Positions 51,106-60,659 of a DNA stretch of 64,000 nucleotides are shown here, one piece after another. Numbering within the stretch: the stretch's first letter is position 1; each line of letters opens with the position of its first letter. Origin of the DNA: Pseudarthrobacter sp. W1I19 (GTDB taxonomy: Bacteria; Actinomycetota; Actinomycetes; Actinomycetales; Micrococcaceae); NCBI RefSeq assembly GCF_030817835.1, contig NZ_JAUSZR010000001.1, positions 3,348,001 to 3,412,000 on the forward strand, given 5' to 3'. Both the position numbers and the translations under genes were made by a program. The notes beneath the pieces are model-generated. The model had not been told where the DNA came from. It did no database searches and worked only from the letters and a program-made list of their open reading frames with translations.

Positions 51106-52011
51106 TCAAGTGGTGGCGAGGGCGCCTTTGGCGCTTTCCACGAGGACGTGCGTGCCCGCCTGGATATGCACAACTTCGCCGTCGATCTGGCAGGGAACGG
51201 CGTTGCGCGTGGTAAAGGCATAACTGCTGACGGCGGGTTGATGGCCCAGGCCCAGCGTGACGGCGCGCAGTGTCATCAACGCCATCTTCCACCGGCCGGC
51301 ATGGGGCAGCGTCACCACCTCGAACCGGCCATCGACCGGGTGGTGCGCCTCGCTGGCTGTTCCGTACTTCGCCATCCGGGAGATGTTGGCCAGGATCAGG
51401 CTGTCGAACTGCGCCGTGGCCCCGTCATCCCGCACAAGCTCGAACGGCCGCAGGCCGGAGAGGGTCCGGGCAACGGAGATGAGTTCGAGGACCTTTCCTT
51501 TTCCGCCCTTTTCGATGCCGATCGCCATCAACGGCGTGAGCCCGAACCCCACGTAGGAGTGGGCGTACTGGACCTGTTCACCGCCGGCGCGGCGGAATGT
51601 GATGCGCAGCAGGTCAATGTGCCGTACCCGGCGCTCGCGGATGGCGTCCGTCAGCGGCCTTGCGGGCAAGCTCCGATGATGGTCATTGGCATTACCTGCA
51701 AGAAGCACCGTGCACACCGCCCTGCTGCCGGGAACGTCCATCACCCCGTTGACTACCTCGTTGTATCCGCCATCGCCGCTGACTGACACGATGAGCGGGG
51801 CTCCTCGCCCGGCCTCGGACCTCGCCAGGTCCCTGGCATGCCCCGCAAAGCCTGTCGGCAGAAGCTCAACAGGCAGGCCCTGCAGGTCGAGGGCCAGATC
51901 CCGCTGCAGCGTTTCTATGCGCCCGGCCATTCCGGCCCTGCCTGGATTGAAGATCAGGACTAAGCGGTCGAAGGGGGCGGCAGGTGCCAGGTCATCAGCC
52001 ATGGTGTTCAT
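51106..52011 (-). CDS. Diacylglycerol kinase-like protein, divergent motif form
   Basis: A 301-residue YegS/DagK-like protein. The nucleotide block is SGDGGYNEVVNG (78-89), with the usual GGDGT replaced by SGDGG, and AGNANDHHR replaces GTANDFAR. IDGE at the end is present. This is the divergent subgroup seen in Actinobacteria, in which the ATP-contacting Thr is Gly/Tyr. It may be a lipid kinase with different substrate, or an inactive paralogue. In-frame ATG 52002 is a second possible start. Confidence 0.8.
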   Translation of the reverse strand: MNTMADDLAPAAPFDRLVLIFNPGRAGMAGRIETLQRDLALDLQGLPVELLPTGFAGHARDLARSEAGRGAPLIVSVSGDGGYNEVVNGVMDVPGSRAVCTVLLAGNANDHHRSLPARPLTDAIRERRVRHIDLLRITFRRAGGEQVQYAHSYVGFGLTPLMAIGIEKGGKGKVLELISVARTLSGLRPFELVRDDGATAQFDSLILANISRMAKYGTASEAHHPVDGRFEVVTLPHAGRWKMALMTLRAVTLGLGHQPAVSSYAFTTRNAVPCQIDGEVVHIQAGTHVLVESAKGALATT

Positions 52012-52190
52012 CCTTCAGGCGCTGCTGCGGTTAAGTCCAGCCGAGGCCCTGGCGACCGCCGTTCCGCCCTGCCAGCAGTCCCCGATGAACGGGCCACGCC
52101 CGGAAGTTATGGCCACCCGCCCGCTGCAGTGCCAGTATGTGGAGAACCAGTTCACTCCAGGCACCCCATCCAGGCAGCAAGGACTCGCTC

Positions 52191-54935
52191 ATGAGCTTTA
52201 TCACCGATTTGGCCGATGTTGGACAGGGCGACCTAGCCGGGGCCGGCGGCAAGGCCGTGGGCCTTGGCGGCCTCATCCAGGCCGGCCTGCCGGTCCCGCC
52301 GGGGTTTGTCCTCACCACTGCCGCCTACTCGCACTTCGTCCACGAAAACCAGCTCGACGCCGCCATCCAGGATTTGGCCACGCTCCCGCCGCAAGCGTCG
52401 CCCCAGGAGTATGAGGAGGCCTCGGAGCGGATCAGGTCACTGTTCCACGGCGGCACTGTGCCGGCAGGGATTGCGGCCGAACTCGCCGAAGCCTACGGGC
52501 GCCTCGGCGGGGACGCTTCAGTGGCGGTCCGTTCCTCGGCCACCGCCGAGGACCTGGCCTCCGCCAGTTTCGCCGGGCAGCAGGACACCTACCTGAACGT
52601 CCGCGGCATGCAGGCGCTGACTAAAGCCGTGATCGACTGCTGGGCTTCGCTCTGGACGGCGCGCGCCATGGCCTACCGTGCCCGCGAAGGCGTGGCGCCT
52701 GACCAGGTGCGACTCGCCGTCGTCATTCAACAGATGGTGGAGGCGGACGCTTCCGGGGTGATGTTCACCGCCAACCCCACGAACGGGCGGCGGGACCAGA
52801 CGGTGATCAGTGCCGCGTGGGGCTTGGGCGAATCGGTGGTGGGCGGAACGGTCACCACGGATGACCTAGTGGTCGACGCGGCGACCGGCACGGTGCTGTC
52901 GCGGCAGACAGCCGACAAGGACGTTATGACCGTCTACGCGGAGAACGGAACGCAGGAGCAGCCGGTGGCGGAAGCCCGCCGTCGTACGCCGGTGCTTGGT
53001 GACCGAGCAGCCGCCCAGCTGGCCAGCTACGGCCGGCAGATCGCCGCCCATTTCGGTGCCCCGCAGGACATCGAGTGGGCGCGGGCCGGTGGCCGGTTCT
53101 ACATGCTGCAGTCCCGGCCCATCACGGCGCTGCCCGAGCCGGCGGCCGACACCCCGGACACGTGGCCCCTGCCCTATCCGGACGGGCTCTACTTCCGGGC
53201 GAGCATTGTGGAACAGCTGCCGGACCCGCTCACTCCGCTGTTCGCCGACATGATTGACGGCTCCGTGGCGCGGTCGCTAAACGCCCTGATGGCCGAGGCC
53301 CTGGGCAGGAACGTCATCCGCGACGGCGACGTGGGACTGCCCACCATCAACGGCTACGCCTATTACTATTACCGCAACTCGGGCATGCGCCGGATGATGG
53401 CCAGGACGCCAAAGGCCCTTGGTGCCCTGGCCCGCGGCAAGGCGCATATGGGAGTGGCCGGCTGGCGGGGGTTTTCGCACCCGCGGTACGTGAAGGTGAT
53501 CAAGGACTGGGCGGCCAGGCCGACGGCGGGGCTGACGGGCGAGGAACTGCTGGCGGGAGTGCAGGCGTTGCTCGACGCCGGAACCGTGTACTACACGGCC
53601 GTGCAGTCCATCATTCCGCTCGCGGCCACCAGCGAGATCGCCTTCCGGGCCTTCTACGACAAGCTGGTCCGGCGCGACGGCGATCCCCCGGCCCAGACGT
53701 TGCTGCTGGGCTTCGACAGCCAACCCATTCAGGCGGAGAAGTCCCTGTACGATCTCGCGGGCTGGGCGCGGAGCGATCCCGGGCTGACGTCGGCCCTGCT
53801 GGATGAGCCGACGGCGGTGCTCACCGAGTCCCAGCGCACCGGCACCCCGCCCGCCGGGGTGAACGATGGCCTGTGGCAGGAATGGCGTTTCGCGTTCAAG
53901 GAGCATCTGGCCCTCTACGGCCATGGAGTCTACAACCTTGATTTCGCCAGCCCGGTACCTGCTGACGATCCGTCCGCCCTGCTGGAAACGGTGAAGTTCT
54001 ACCTGGGCGGGCAGGGCATAGATCCGCATGAGCGGCAGCGGCTGCTGACCGAGCGCCGGGAATCGCTCACTGAGCAGATGGCCGCGCGGCTGGGGCCGCG
54101 CCGCCGGGCCGCCTTCCTCCGTCTGCTCCGGTGGGCGCAGGACACAGCACCGATCCGCGAGGACGCGCTGGCCGACGTCGGCCTGGCCTGGCCGCTGCTG
54201 CGGCAAATGCTGCTCGAACTCGGGCAGCGGCTGGTGGGCTCCGGCGTCATCGCTGCTCCGGACGACGTGTTTTGGCTCCGGCACCAGGAGCTGCGGAGCG
54301 CGGTGGAGTTCGGCCTTGCCGCGCCGGGCGCGCGGGCCGCCGTCGTTATTGCCGGAGCCGGGCGGCCCGTCCGTGCCGCCGCCGTGGAGGAACGCAGGAT
54401 GCTGTGGCGGGGCCAGGCGAAGGCCGCCGCACCGCAGATGCTTCCCGAGAGCCGCTGGATGGACAAGGCCTTCGGATCCATGATGCCGGCCGGCCCCCGG
54501 CAAAAGCCCGGCGGCGTGATCAAGGGCGTGGGAGCAAGTGCGGGCAAGGTTACTGCTCCCGCCCGCGTCCTGACGGGTCCCCAGGACTTCGGCACCATGC
54601 AGCCCGGCGACGTCCTGGTGGCCCGCATCACCACGCCCGCGTGGACATCGCTGTTCGCGATGGCTTCCGCCGTGGTCACCGACGTGGGCGGTCCGCTGAG
54701 CCACAGCTCCATCGTGGCCCGCGAGTACGGCATTCCCGCCGTCCTTGGTACCGGCGTGGCCACGCAGCGGCTGGCCACCGGCCAGCGGATCCTCGTGGAT
54801 GGCGACGCCGGGACGGTCACGGTTGAGGATGCTTCCCCGGACCGGGCGGCCGTCGGGGACGCGCCGGGCAGCTCCTTGGCGAACGGCTATCCAGGCCGGA
54901 ACGGCGCCCTTCGGCCGGGCGTTGACAGGTTATGA
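52191..54935 (+). CDS. PEP synthase/rifampin phosphotransferase-like enzyme
   Basis: A 914-residue protein from ATG 52191 with AAGGA upstream. The N-terminal ATP-grasp domain (PPDK_N) covers about 1-330, with KAVGLGGLIQAGLPVPPGFVL, VAVRSSATAEDLASASFAGQQDT, GLGESVVGG and EWARAGGRFYMLQSRPITAL. The C-terminal phosphohistidine domain has GGPLSHSSIVAREYGIPAVLGTG with catalytic His838. The SH-x-x-x-VAREYGIPAV wording is that of rifampin phosphotransferases; true PEP synthases read SHAAI-like with TCH and have a large PEP-binding barrel between, absent here. The central part (about 350-740) resembles the Rph substrate domain. It may phosphorylate an antibiotic or other small molecule. Coupled to the DM13 gene. 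Confidence 0.82.
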   Translation: MSFITDLADVGQGDLAGAGGKAVGLGGLIQAGLPVPPGFVLTTAAYSHFVHENQLDAAIQDLATLPPQASPQEYEEASERIRSLFHGGTVPAGIAAELAEAYGRLGGDASVAVRSSATAEDLASASFAGQQDTYLNVRGMQALTKAVIDCWASLWTARAMAYRAREGVAPDQVRLAVVIQQMVEADASGVMFTANPTNGRRDQTVISAAWGLGESVVGGTVTTDDLVVDAATGTVLSRQTADKDVMTVYAENGTQEQPVAEARRRTPVLGDRAAAQLASYGRQIAAHFGAPQDIEWARAGGRFYMLQSRPITALPEPAADTPDTWPLPYPDGLYFRASIVEQLPDPLTPLFADMIDGSVARSLNALMAEALGRNVIRDGDVGLPTINGYAYYYYRNSGMRRMMARTPKALGALARGKAHMGVAGWRGFSHPRYVKVIKDWAARPTAGLTGEELLAGVQALLDAGTVYYTAVQSIIPLAATSEIAFRAFYDKLVRRDGDPPAQTLLLGFDSQPIQAEKSLYDLAGWARSDPGLTSALLDEPTAVLTESQRTGTPPAGVNDGLWQEWRFAFKEHLALYGHGVYNLDFASPVPADDPSALLETVKFYLGGQGIDPHERQRLLTERRESLTEQMAARLGPRRRAAFLRLLRWAQDTAPIREDALADVGLAWPLLRQMLLELGQRLVGSGVIAAPDDVFWLRHQELRSAVEFGLAAPGARAAVVIAGAGRPVRAAAVEERRMLWRGQAKAAAPQMLPESRWMDKAFGSMMPAGPRQKPGGVIKGVGASAGKVTAPARVLTGPQDFGTMQPGDVLVARITTPAWTSLFAMASAVVTDVGGPLSHSSIVAREYGIPAVLGTGVATQRLATGQRILVDGDAGTVTVEDASPDRAAVGDAPGSSLANGYPGRNGALRPGVDRL

Positions 54936-55531
54936 GAAAGCGCATAATCATCCCGGCTGCGCTTCTCATTGGCGCCATCGTGGTGGCCGTGGGCCTCTAC
55001 CTGTTCCAGCCCTGGCGGATCTTCACCAGCTCAACGGTTATCGAGGATCTTCCGGTTGCCCCCACCCCGGCCTCGCAGTCGCAGGGGCCCACGGGAGCGC
55101 CCTCCACACCGGCCGCGGGCGCTGCGCCTTCCGCCGGTACCACGCCCTCCGCGGGCCCCGCACCTTCCGCCGTCGCCGCTCCGCGGGAACTGGCAACAGG
55201 CCAACTCATCAGCCACGAACACGCCAGCTCGGGAACGGTGAAGATCCTCGAGCTCCCTGATGGAAGCCGGATCCTGCGCTTCGAAGGCCTTGACACCTCA
55301 GACGGTCCGGATCTCCGGGTATGGCTCAGTGACGCACCGGTGGTAGAGGGAATAGCTGGCTGGTATCTGTTCGACGACGGCCGCTATCTCGACCTGGGCG
55401 CGCTCAAAGCAAACAAGGGCAATCAGAACTATGACATCCCGGCCGCAACGGACCTGGGCGCCTACACCTCGGTCAGCATCTGGTGCGCCCGTTTCACTGT
55501 GTCTTTCGCCGCCGCCGAGCTGACCGCATAG
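54932..55531 (+). CDS. DM13-domain membrane-anchored protein
   Basis: A 199-residue protein: a signal-anchor (about 5-27), an Ala/Pro/Ser/Thr-rich linker, and a DM13 domain (about 90-199). The domain has EHASSGTVKIL, FEGLDTSDGPDLRVWLSD, GNQNYDIPA and SIWCARFTVSFAAAEL, close to the DM13 consensus. DM13 domains are thought to bind metal or haem and act as redox switches outside the cell. The start overlaps the preceding stop by 4 nt (ATGA), so it is coupled to the PEP-synthase-like gene, an odd partnership between a cytosolic and an external protein. Confidence 0.85.
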   Translation: MRKRIIIPAALLIGAIVVAVGLYLFQPWRIFTSSTVIEDLPVAPTPASQSQGPTGAPSTPAAGAAPSAGTTPSAGPAPSAVAAPRELATGQLISHEHASSGTVKILELPDGSRILRFEGLDTSDGPDLRVWLSDAPVVEGIAGWYLFDDGRYLDLGALKANKGNQNYDIPAATDLGAYTSVSIWCARFTVSFAAAELTA

Positions 55532-55678
55532 CCCGCCCCGGCACCCGTTGGATGTCCGCTGCGCCACGCCGGAACCTGCGCGGAAGCCCTTAGTTCACCG
55601 GGTAAACTTGTTAGAGGAACTGTTAGGCCAGAAGCGCCCGGTTCCACTCTCCCTCCCCCTTGAATGGAACACCCCTTA

Positions 55679-56917
55679 ATGTCCTCCGCGATTTCCGCGC
55701 CGGCGCCCCAGCGTTTCCCGCTGGCCGCCATGATGGTCCTGGCCACCATCGCCTTCACCGCCATCACCACCGAGCTGCTCCCGTCCGGCCTGCTCCCCCA
55801 GATCAGCACCGGGTTGAACGTGTCCGAACCGGTGGCCGGCTACCTCGCCGCGGCCTACGCCGCCGTCATTGTGGTTACGGTGGTGCCCGCCGCACGGCTG
55901 CTGGCCAACATCCCGAAGCGGCCGTTGCTGGTGGCCCTGGTCCTGACCTTTGCGCTGAGCAACGCCCTGGTGGGGCTGGCCCCGGACTTCACCTTCGCGA
56001 TGGTGGCACGGCTGGTGGGCGGCCTGGCGCACGGGCTGCTCTGGACCACCATGGCCCCGTACGTCGCCCGCGTGGTCCCTGCGGACAAGGTGGGAAAGGC
56101 CCTGGCCATTGTCTTCAGCGGCAACAGCCTGGGCCTGGCTATCGGCGCACCCATTGGCACTGCGCTGGGCACAGTCCTCGGCTGGCGCTCGGCGTTCCTT
56201 GCCCTCGCCGGGTTCGGTGTGGCCCTTGCGGTCCTGGGCTTTTTCTTCCTCCCGTCTGTCAAGCGCGGCGCCGGCGAAGCCCGCCCCTCCATGCGCGCGG
56301 CCATCGCCCAGCCCGGCGTGAAGTCCGTGGCCATCGCATGGCCATTGCTTGTCCTGGCCCACTTCGCGCTCTTCACCTACATCGCTCCGTATATCCGCGA
56401 GGCCGGCCTGCCGGACTACGCCATCAGCCTCTCCCTTACCGTCCTGGGCGTCTCCGGCCTGCTGGGCATCTGGATCGCAGGAATGACCGTGGATTCCCAC
56501 CCGCGCCGTTCGCTATTGATAACGACGGCGGCAATTGCAGCTTCGATGCTTGCCTTGCCGTTTGTGGGTGGCAGCCTCTTCTTCGCCCTGGCTTTGATGA
56601 CCGTGTGGGGCGCGGGGCTGGGTGCCATCGGCATCTACAACCAGTCCGCCATCCTCCGGGCAGGCCGTGAAAACAAGGACGCGGCCAACGGGCTGACGGT
56701 CCTGACCATCCAGCTGGGCATCACCATCGGCGCCCTCTACGGCTCCGCCGCGCTGGTTGTTGCCGGGCCTTTGCTGGTTCCCGCGGCGGCTGCGCTTCCG
56801 GTTCTTGCCGCGCTGGCGATCGCTTGGGCCGGCAAGACTGCGGCCTACCCGCCGGGCCCCCGCGAGTCCACGTGGAAGAGCCCGCGGCCTGTTAGGGAAC
56901 CCGAAGAGTCACACTAA
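55679..56917 (+). CDS. MFS transporter, DHA1/AraJ-like
   Basis: A 412-residue protein with 12 helices. It begins MSSAISAPAPQRFPLAAMMVLA, has an ELLPSGLLP segment in helix 1, GGLAHGLLWTTMAPYVARVVP (motif C area) and GKALAIVFSGNSLGLAIGAPIGT typical of AraJ/CynX-type exporters of sugars, drugs or chloramphenicol. ATG 55664 in frame is the alternative start. Both starts lack a clear ribosome site, so the choice is by family length. Neighbours give no substrate hint. Confidence 0.85.
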   Translation: MSSAISAPAPQRFPLAAMMVLATIAFTAITTELLPSGLLPQISTGLNVSEPVAGYLAAAYAAVIVVTVVPAARLLANIPKRPLLVALVLTFALSNALVGLAPDFTFAMVARLVGGLAHGLLWTTMAPYVARVVPADKVGKALAIVFSGNSLGLAIGAPIGTALGTVLGWRSAFLALAGFGVALAVLGFFFLPSVKRGAGEARPSMRAAIAQPGVKSVAIAWPLLVLAHFALFTYIAPYIREAGLPDYAISLSLTVLGVSGLLGIWIAGMTVDSHPRRSLLITTAAIAASMLALPFVGGSLFFALALMTVWGAGLGAIGIYNQSAILRAGRENKDAANGLTVLTIQLGITIGALYGSAALVVAGPLLVPAAAALPVLAALAIAWAGKTAAYPPGPRESTWKSPRPVREPEESH

Positions 56918-57031
56918 ACAGTTTGAGACTCCTCACGCTGTAACGGCGTTAAGGCCCCACCATGGACGGCACTGAGGCGACCCGGGCAGCCAGGTTCACG
57001 CTACCGGCTCACGCTGCCGGCCGAGATTCTG

Positions 57032-57448
57032 TCAGTAAAAAGAGATCAGCTCCACGAGTTCCCCCACCCTGTCTTCCGGGTAGTTTCGGGCGATGTCCGC
57101 CTGGGTGAGGATACCCACCAGGTCATGGCCGTCAATGACCGGCAGCCGACGTACCTGGTGCTCTTGCATGGTGCTGATCGCTTCCTCAATCGAATCGTCC
57201 GCACCGATGGTCACCGGCTTGCCCTGGCCGAAATCCCCTGCCTTTGCATTTCGCGGATCGCCGCCCTCCGCGAAGCATTTGATGACGATGTCCCGGTCCG
57301 TGATCATGCCTTTGAGCCGGTTGTCCTCTCCGCAGATAGGCAGTGCGCCAACGTTCAGTTCCTTCATCTTCCGGGCGGCTGCTTCCAGCGTTTCGTTTTC
57401 ACCAATGCATTCAACCCCGCCGGTCATGATTTCGCGTGCTGTGGTCAT
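57032..57448 (-). CDS. CBS-domain protein (two CBS repeats)
   Basis: A 138-residue protein that is only a CBS pair: AREIMTGGVECIGENETLEAAARKM and AGDFGQGKPVTIGADDSIEEAISTMQEHQVRRLPVID. Each ends with a G-x-I/L-T-x-x-D motif (GMITDRDIV; GILTQADIA) that binds adenosine nucleotides. Start ATG 57448 has AAGGAG upstream. It may be a stand-alone nucleotide sensor; the hrp1/DUF-type is common in Actinobacteria under stress. Partners are not visible. Confidence 0.88.
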   Translation of the reverse strand: MTTAREIMTGGVECIGENETLEAAARKMKELNVGALPICGEDNRLKGMITDRDIVIKCFAEGGDPRNAKAGDFGQGKPVTIGADDSIEEAISTMQEHQVRRLPVIDGHDLVGILTQADIARNYPEDRVGELVELISFY

Positions 57449-57641
57449 GGCATTTCTCCTTCGGTTGCGCCCCGGCGGCGTCACGAAGTTCCCCTGCTCC
57501 GGGGGTTTCCCAGGACTTCGTCGCCTCAGGGGACAGTTCTCCCTATCCTGCAATTCAAAGCGCATGCAGCACCGGGCACACGAGTATTTACTACCTGCAT
57601 TTGAGAGCCCCGCGATACTCAGCCGGCACTCCACGGGCAGC

Positions 57642-57884
57642 TCAACCGCGAATTCCCCTGGCACCCAATCTGCGCCGCCGCCCCGGCGGGTGAGCCGTTG
57701 CGGGGTGGATGCGGTGCCACGGCTTCTGAACGTGGTTTACGACGGGGTCCGTTGGTGGGGATGCTGTTGCTACCACCGATGACCCACGCCTGCGGCGGCG
57801 CAGGCGGAGGAGTACGAATACGGTCAAGCCCAGCCAGGCCAAAGCCACACCAAAAATCAGGAACACCGCCGGCATCGCATCCAT
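57642..57884 (-). CDS. Small single-pass membrane protein (uncertain)
   Basis: An 80-residue frame. MDAMPAVFLIFGVALAWLGLT is a hydrophobic start, followed by an Arg-rich stop-transfer sequence (RLRRRRRG) and a basic, Pro/His-rich tail. There is no ribosome site beyond TGAGCC. It could be a real small membrane protein upstream of the CBS gene, or chance. Confidence 0.35.
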   Translation of the reverse strand: MDAMPAVFLIFGVALAWLGLTVFVLLRLRRRRRGSSVVATASPPTDPVVNHVQKPWHRIHPATAHPPGRRRRLGARGIRG

Positions 57885-58298
57885 GGCTCAGTCTAGGCGC
57901 GAGGCCATGTATGCGGCTTACTCGTTTTCCAGCGCCGGACTACGTGCTTGCCGGCTATCCGGCGGCGGGTACCTGCTAAGGCTTCTGCCTCTTGCGTGCC
58001 AACAAAGAAAGGAGCCGGCGACGGCTGGGGGGTGGTGCCCGCGGTCTCGAACGGACACTCTCGTCGCCGGCCCCTGCCTGGTACCTGAGGGACTCAGGAA
58101 GTTCAACTGGCGGAAGCCTCAGCGCCGTGAATCTCAACTGCGCTGTGCATCAAGCCTATGCAACACCCCCCGGGTGCGGCACGAGTAGCCGGTACTCGTT
58201 TACGGGCCGGCGCCTTACCTGCCGAGCCTGGCCACGCCAAAGGCTTACGCGGCGAAGGGATAGCTTCAGACGGTTCTGCGCCAGGACCGGCGCCAGCC
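57885..58298. other. Intergenic region with structured RNA/terminator candidates
   Basis: About 410 bases. The structured part is at 58011-58098 and is described separately. The rest shows no supported gene; small frames lack ribosome sites. Confidence 0.45.
58011..58098 (-). terminator. Long hairpin plus adjacent small hairpin downstream of the glycosidase gene
   Basis: GGAGCCGGCGACG (58011-58023) pairs with CGTCGCCGGCCCC (58062-58074), 12 of 13 positions, across a 38-nt loop, followed on the minus strand by TTTCTTTGTT. A second perfect 6-bp hairpin CCTGAG-GGA-CTCAGG is at 58084-58098. This would end the minus-strand gene that stops at 58299, but the long loop and two-hairpin shape could also mean a structured RNA. 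Confidence 0.5.
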
Positions 58299-60449
58299 TC
58301 AATCGGCGGCCAGGACCGAACGCATCTTGACCAGTTCGTTCAGCGGCGGGCGCGGCTCACGGCGCAGCCTGATGTTCTCGGGCAGGCCCCGGACATCGAC
58401 TGTTTCCCCCTCGATGTGGATCGAGAGCCGGTTGTCATCGCCGGAAAAGGGGACGTTGTCGAAGTGGAAGTAGGTGTTGTGTGGGGGCAGCGTGGGTGCA
58501 AGCCACACCTCGTCCCAGGGCAGCCCGGGATCGAACCGCAGGAGCGTCCGGATGAGCTGAACAGGGGCGGCCGACGCCCAGGCTTGCGGGGAACAGGAGG
58601 CAGGGTATGGGACCGGCTCCGGGTAGGCTGCCCGGTCCAATCCGCAGAAGAGTTCCGGCAGCCGCCCGCCGAAACGGTCGGCCGCCTCCAGCAGGGAGTA
58701 CGCCACTTTCCGGGCCTCCTTAACGAAGCCGTGCCGCATAAGCCCTGCAGCGGCGATCGCATTGTCGTGGGGCCACACTGATCCGTTGTGGTAGCTGGCT
58801 GGGTTGTAGGCGCCCATGTTCGTTGCCAGGGTTCGTATCCCCCACCCGGTAAACATTTCGGGGGACATCAGGTGTTCCACCACTTGCGGCGCCTTGGAGT
58901 CATCCACGATTCCGGTCCACAGGCAATGGGCCATATTCGAGGCGAGGGCGTCAACGGGTTTCTTGTCCCGGTCCAGGGCAATCGCGTAATAGCCGCGGTC
59001 CGGCAGCCAGAACTGGTCGTTGAATTTTCGTTTGAGGACGGACGCTTTGGCCAGGCAGGCATCAGCCGTGGCTCCGTCCCCCGCGGCGATCGCCATCAGC
59101 GCCCGGCCGAGGTACGCGGCATAGGCATACCCTTGGACTTCGCAGAGGGCGATGGGTGGCTCCGCGAGGGACCCGTCGGCGAAATTCACTCCGTCAGCGG
59201 AATCCTTCCAGCCTTGGTTGCGAAGGCCCTTTTCCGTTTTTCGCTGGTACTCGATGAAGCCGTCGCCATCGCTGTCACCGTAGTCCTCCATCCACCGGAT
59301 TGCCCTGTCTGCTGCGGGAAGAAGCTGACGGGTCGCGTCATCGTCAAGCCCCCACCTGCTGAGCTCGGCCAGCACGACCACGAAAAGCGGGGTCGCGTCG
59401 ACGCTCCCGTAGTAGACACCGCTGCCGCCCAGTGCGAGCCCGGCGGTGGCGCCGAGACGAACTTCGTGGAGGATTTTCCCGGGCTCTTCTTCCGAGGCTG
59501 CATCCATTTTGGTGCCCTGGTAGTCCGCCAGGGTCAGGAGGGTTCCCTTGGCCAGGGAAGGATCCAGGAGCAGGGACATAAACGAAGCGAGGAGGCTGTC
59601 CCTGCCAAACAGCGCCATGAACCACGGTGCCCCTGCAGCAACCACGGCGCGGTCCGGGTGCTCAGGGTTGAAAATGCGAAGGGAGCCCAGGTCTTCCTGG
59701 CTGCGCCTGATGATCTTCTCCACGGCGCGGTTCCGCAGGTTGGCCGTCGGCATGGACTTGCGCCAATGCATGACACGCTCGACAGCATCCGCCTCGGGAG
59801 CGCCGGTGCCGGCGGCCGGGGCCCCGGCTGCCCCTTCCAGCAGGGGTGTGGCCGAGACGGTGAAGGACCAGTGCCCATGGGCGGCAATGGTGGAGGCCAA
59901 CACCAGCCTGTCCCCCTCGATTTGGGCGCCGGGGCAGGCGACGGCGATGCGCCGGGTGTGGCCGTCCCGCACCGACTCCAGCGTGACGCCGTCCTGCACC
60001 ATCCGACGCGAGCGATGCCGGGGAACCCGCTTACCTTCCTTCACCTCGAAGAGGCTGGCAAAGTCGGCGTCAACAAATAGCTCCACGCGGCATAACTGTG
60101 GAGTCCGGGAGTAGTTATGCACCGTGACTACCTCCGTCAGGCTTGTCCCGAGCTTTCGTTCCCGGTCAATGAGGAGGGAAGTATCGGCGTGGTCGGGCCT
60201 GCGTGCCCTTCCAACGAAGACTCCGTGAAAGGGGTCCGGAGTACTCGCGGACAATGCTTCAACCGGCAGGCCCTGAACCTTCAGGGCCCAATCACTGATG
60301 AAGCGGGTGTCCTGGAAGAACACCCCCTGAGGGAGACCCGATGCCATATCCCCGTTGGAGGACGCTATGCAGAAGGAAGTCCCCTGAATCAGGGTGACTG
60401 CTCCGGGACCAGCGGAGCCGGCATTATTCTCGACATCCCCGTTGGCCAT
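58299..60449 (-). CDS. Glycogen-debranching-enzyme-like protein (COG3408 family)
   Basis: A 716-residue protein from ATG 60449 with GGAAGAAG upstream. The N-terminal beta-rich domain (about 1-215; FFQDTRFISDW, HNYSRTPQLCRVELFVDADFASLFEVKEG) is the glycogen-debranching N-terminal type; the C-terminal (alpha/alpha)6 barrel contains PWFMALFGRDSLLASFMSLL, the FGRDSL hallmark of the amylo-alpha-1,6-glucosidase-type family, plus GYAYAAYLGRALMAIA and SYHNGSVWPHDNA. GTG 60464 is an alternative start five codons earlier. It probably acts on a glycosidic linkage of a stored or imported glucan. Confidence 0.83.
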   Translation of the reverse strand: MANGDVENNAGSAGPGAVTLIQGTSFCIASSNGDMASGLPQGVFFQDTRFISDWALKVQGLPVEALSASTPDPFHGVFVGRARRPDHADTSLLIDRERKLGTSLTEVVTVHNYSRTPQLCRVELFVDADFASLFEVKEGKRVPRHRSRRMVQDGVTLESVRDGHTRRIAVACPGAQIEGDRLVLASTIAAHGHWSFTVSATPLLEGAAGAPAAGTGAPEADAVERVMHWRKSMPTANLRNRAVEKIIRRSQEDLGSLRIFNPEHPDRAVVAAGAPWFMALFGRDSLLASFMSLLLDPSLAKGTLLTLADYQGTKMDAASEEEPGKILHEVRLGATAGLALGGSGVYYGSVDATPLFVVVLAELSRWGLDDDATRQLLPAADRAIRWMEDYGDSDGDGFIEYQRKTEKGLRNQGWKDSADGVNFADGSLAEPPIALCEVQGYAYAAYLGRALMAIAAGDGATADACLAKASVLKRKFNDQFWLPDRGYYAIALDRDKKPVDALASNMAHCLWTGIVDDSKAPQVVEHLMSPEMFTGWGIRTLATNMGAYNPASYHNGSVWPHDNAIAAAGLMRHGFVKEARKVAYSLLEAADRFGGRLPELFCGLDRAAYPEPVPYPASCSPQAWASAAPVQLIRTLLRFDPGLPWDEVWLAPTLPPHNTYFHFDNVPFSGDDNRLSIHIEGETVDVRGLPENIRLRREPRPPLNELVKMRSVLAAD

Positions 60450-60659
60450 CCCGGCTTCTTCCACAGCACTTCACGGTCGCACCACCTCCCATAACTATCG
60501 GAGATCCTGCTGCCTTCCGGCAAGGGGGCACCTCCGGGCTTGCATGGAACCTGCGGCAGTTCTTTGGGTACACCGGAATCTCACTACGGGAACATTGCGG
60601 CCGGTCAAACGGTTATCACCATATAAGAATGTTCTTCCGCAGCGAAGGGAGGCAGGGCG

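Noticed and set aside
53277..54704. 475-codon minus-strand frame inside the PEP-synthase-like gene
   Set aside because: Antisense mirror in a gene with intact motifs on the plus strand.
58036..58060. TTCGA sequence on the minus strand resembling a tRNA T-loop
   Set aside because: The T-stem does not pair, and no acceptor or anticodon arm can be built around it.
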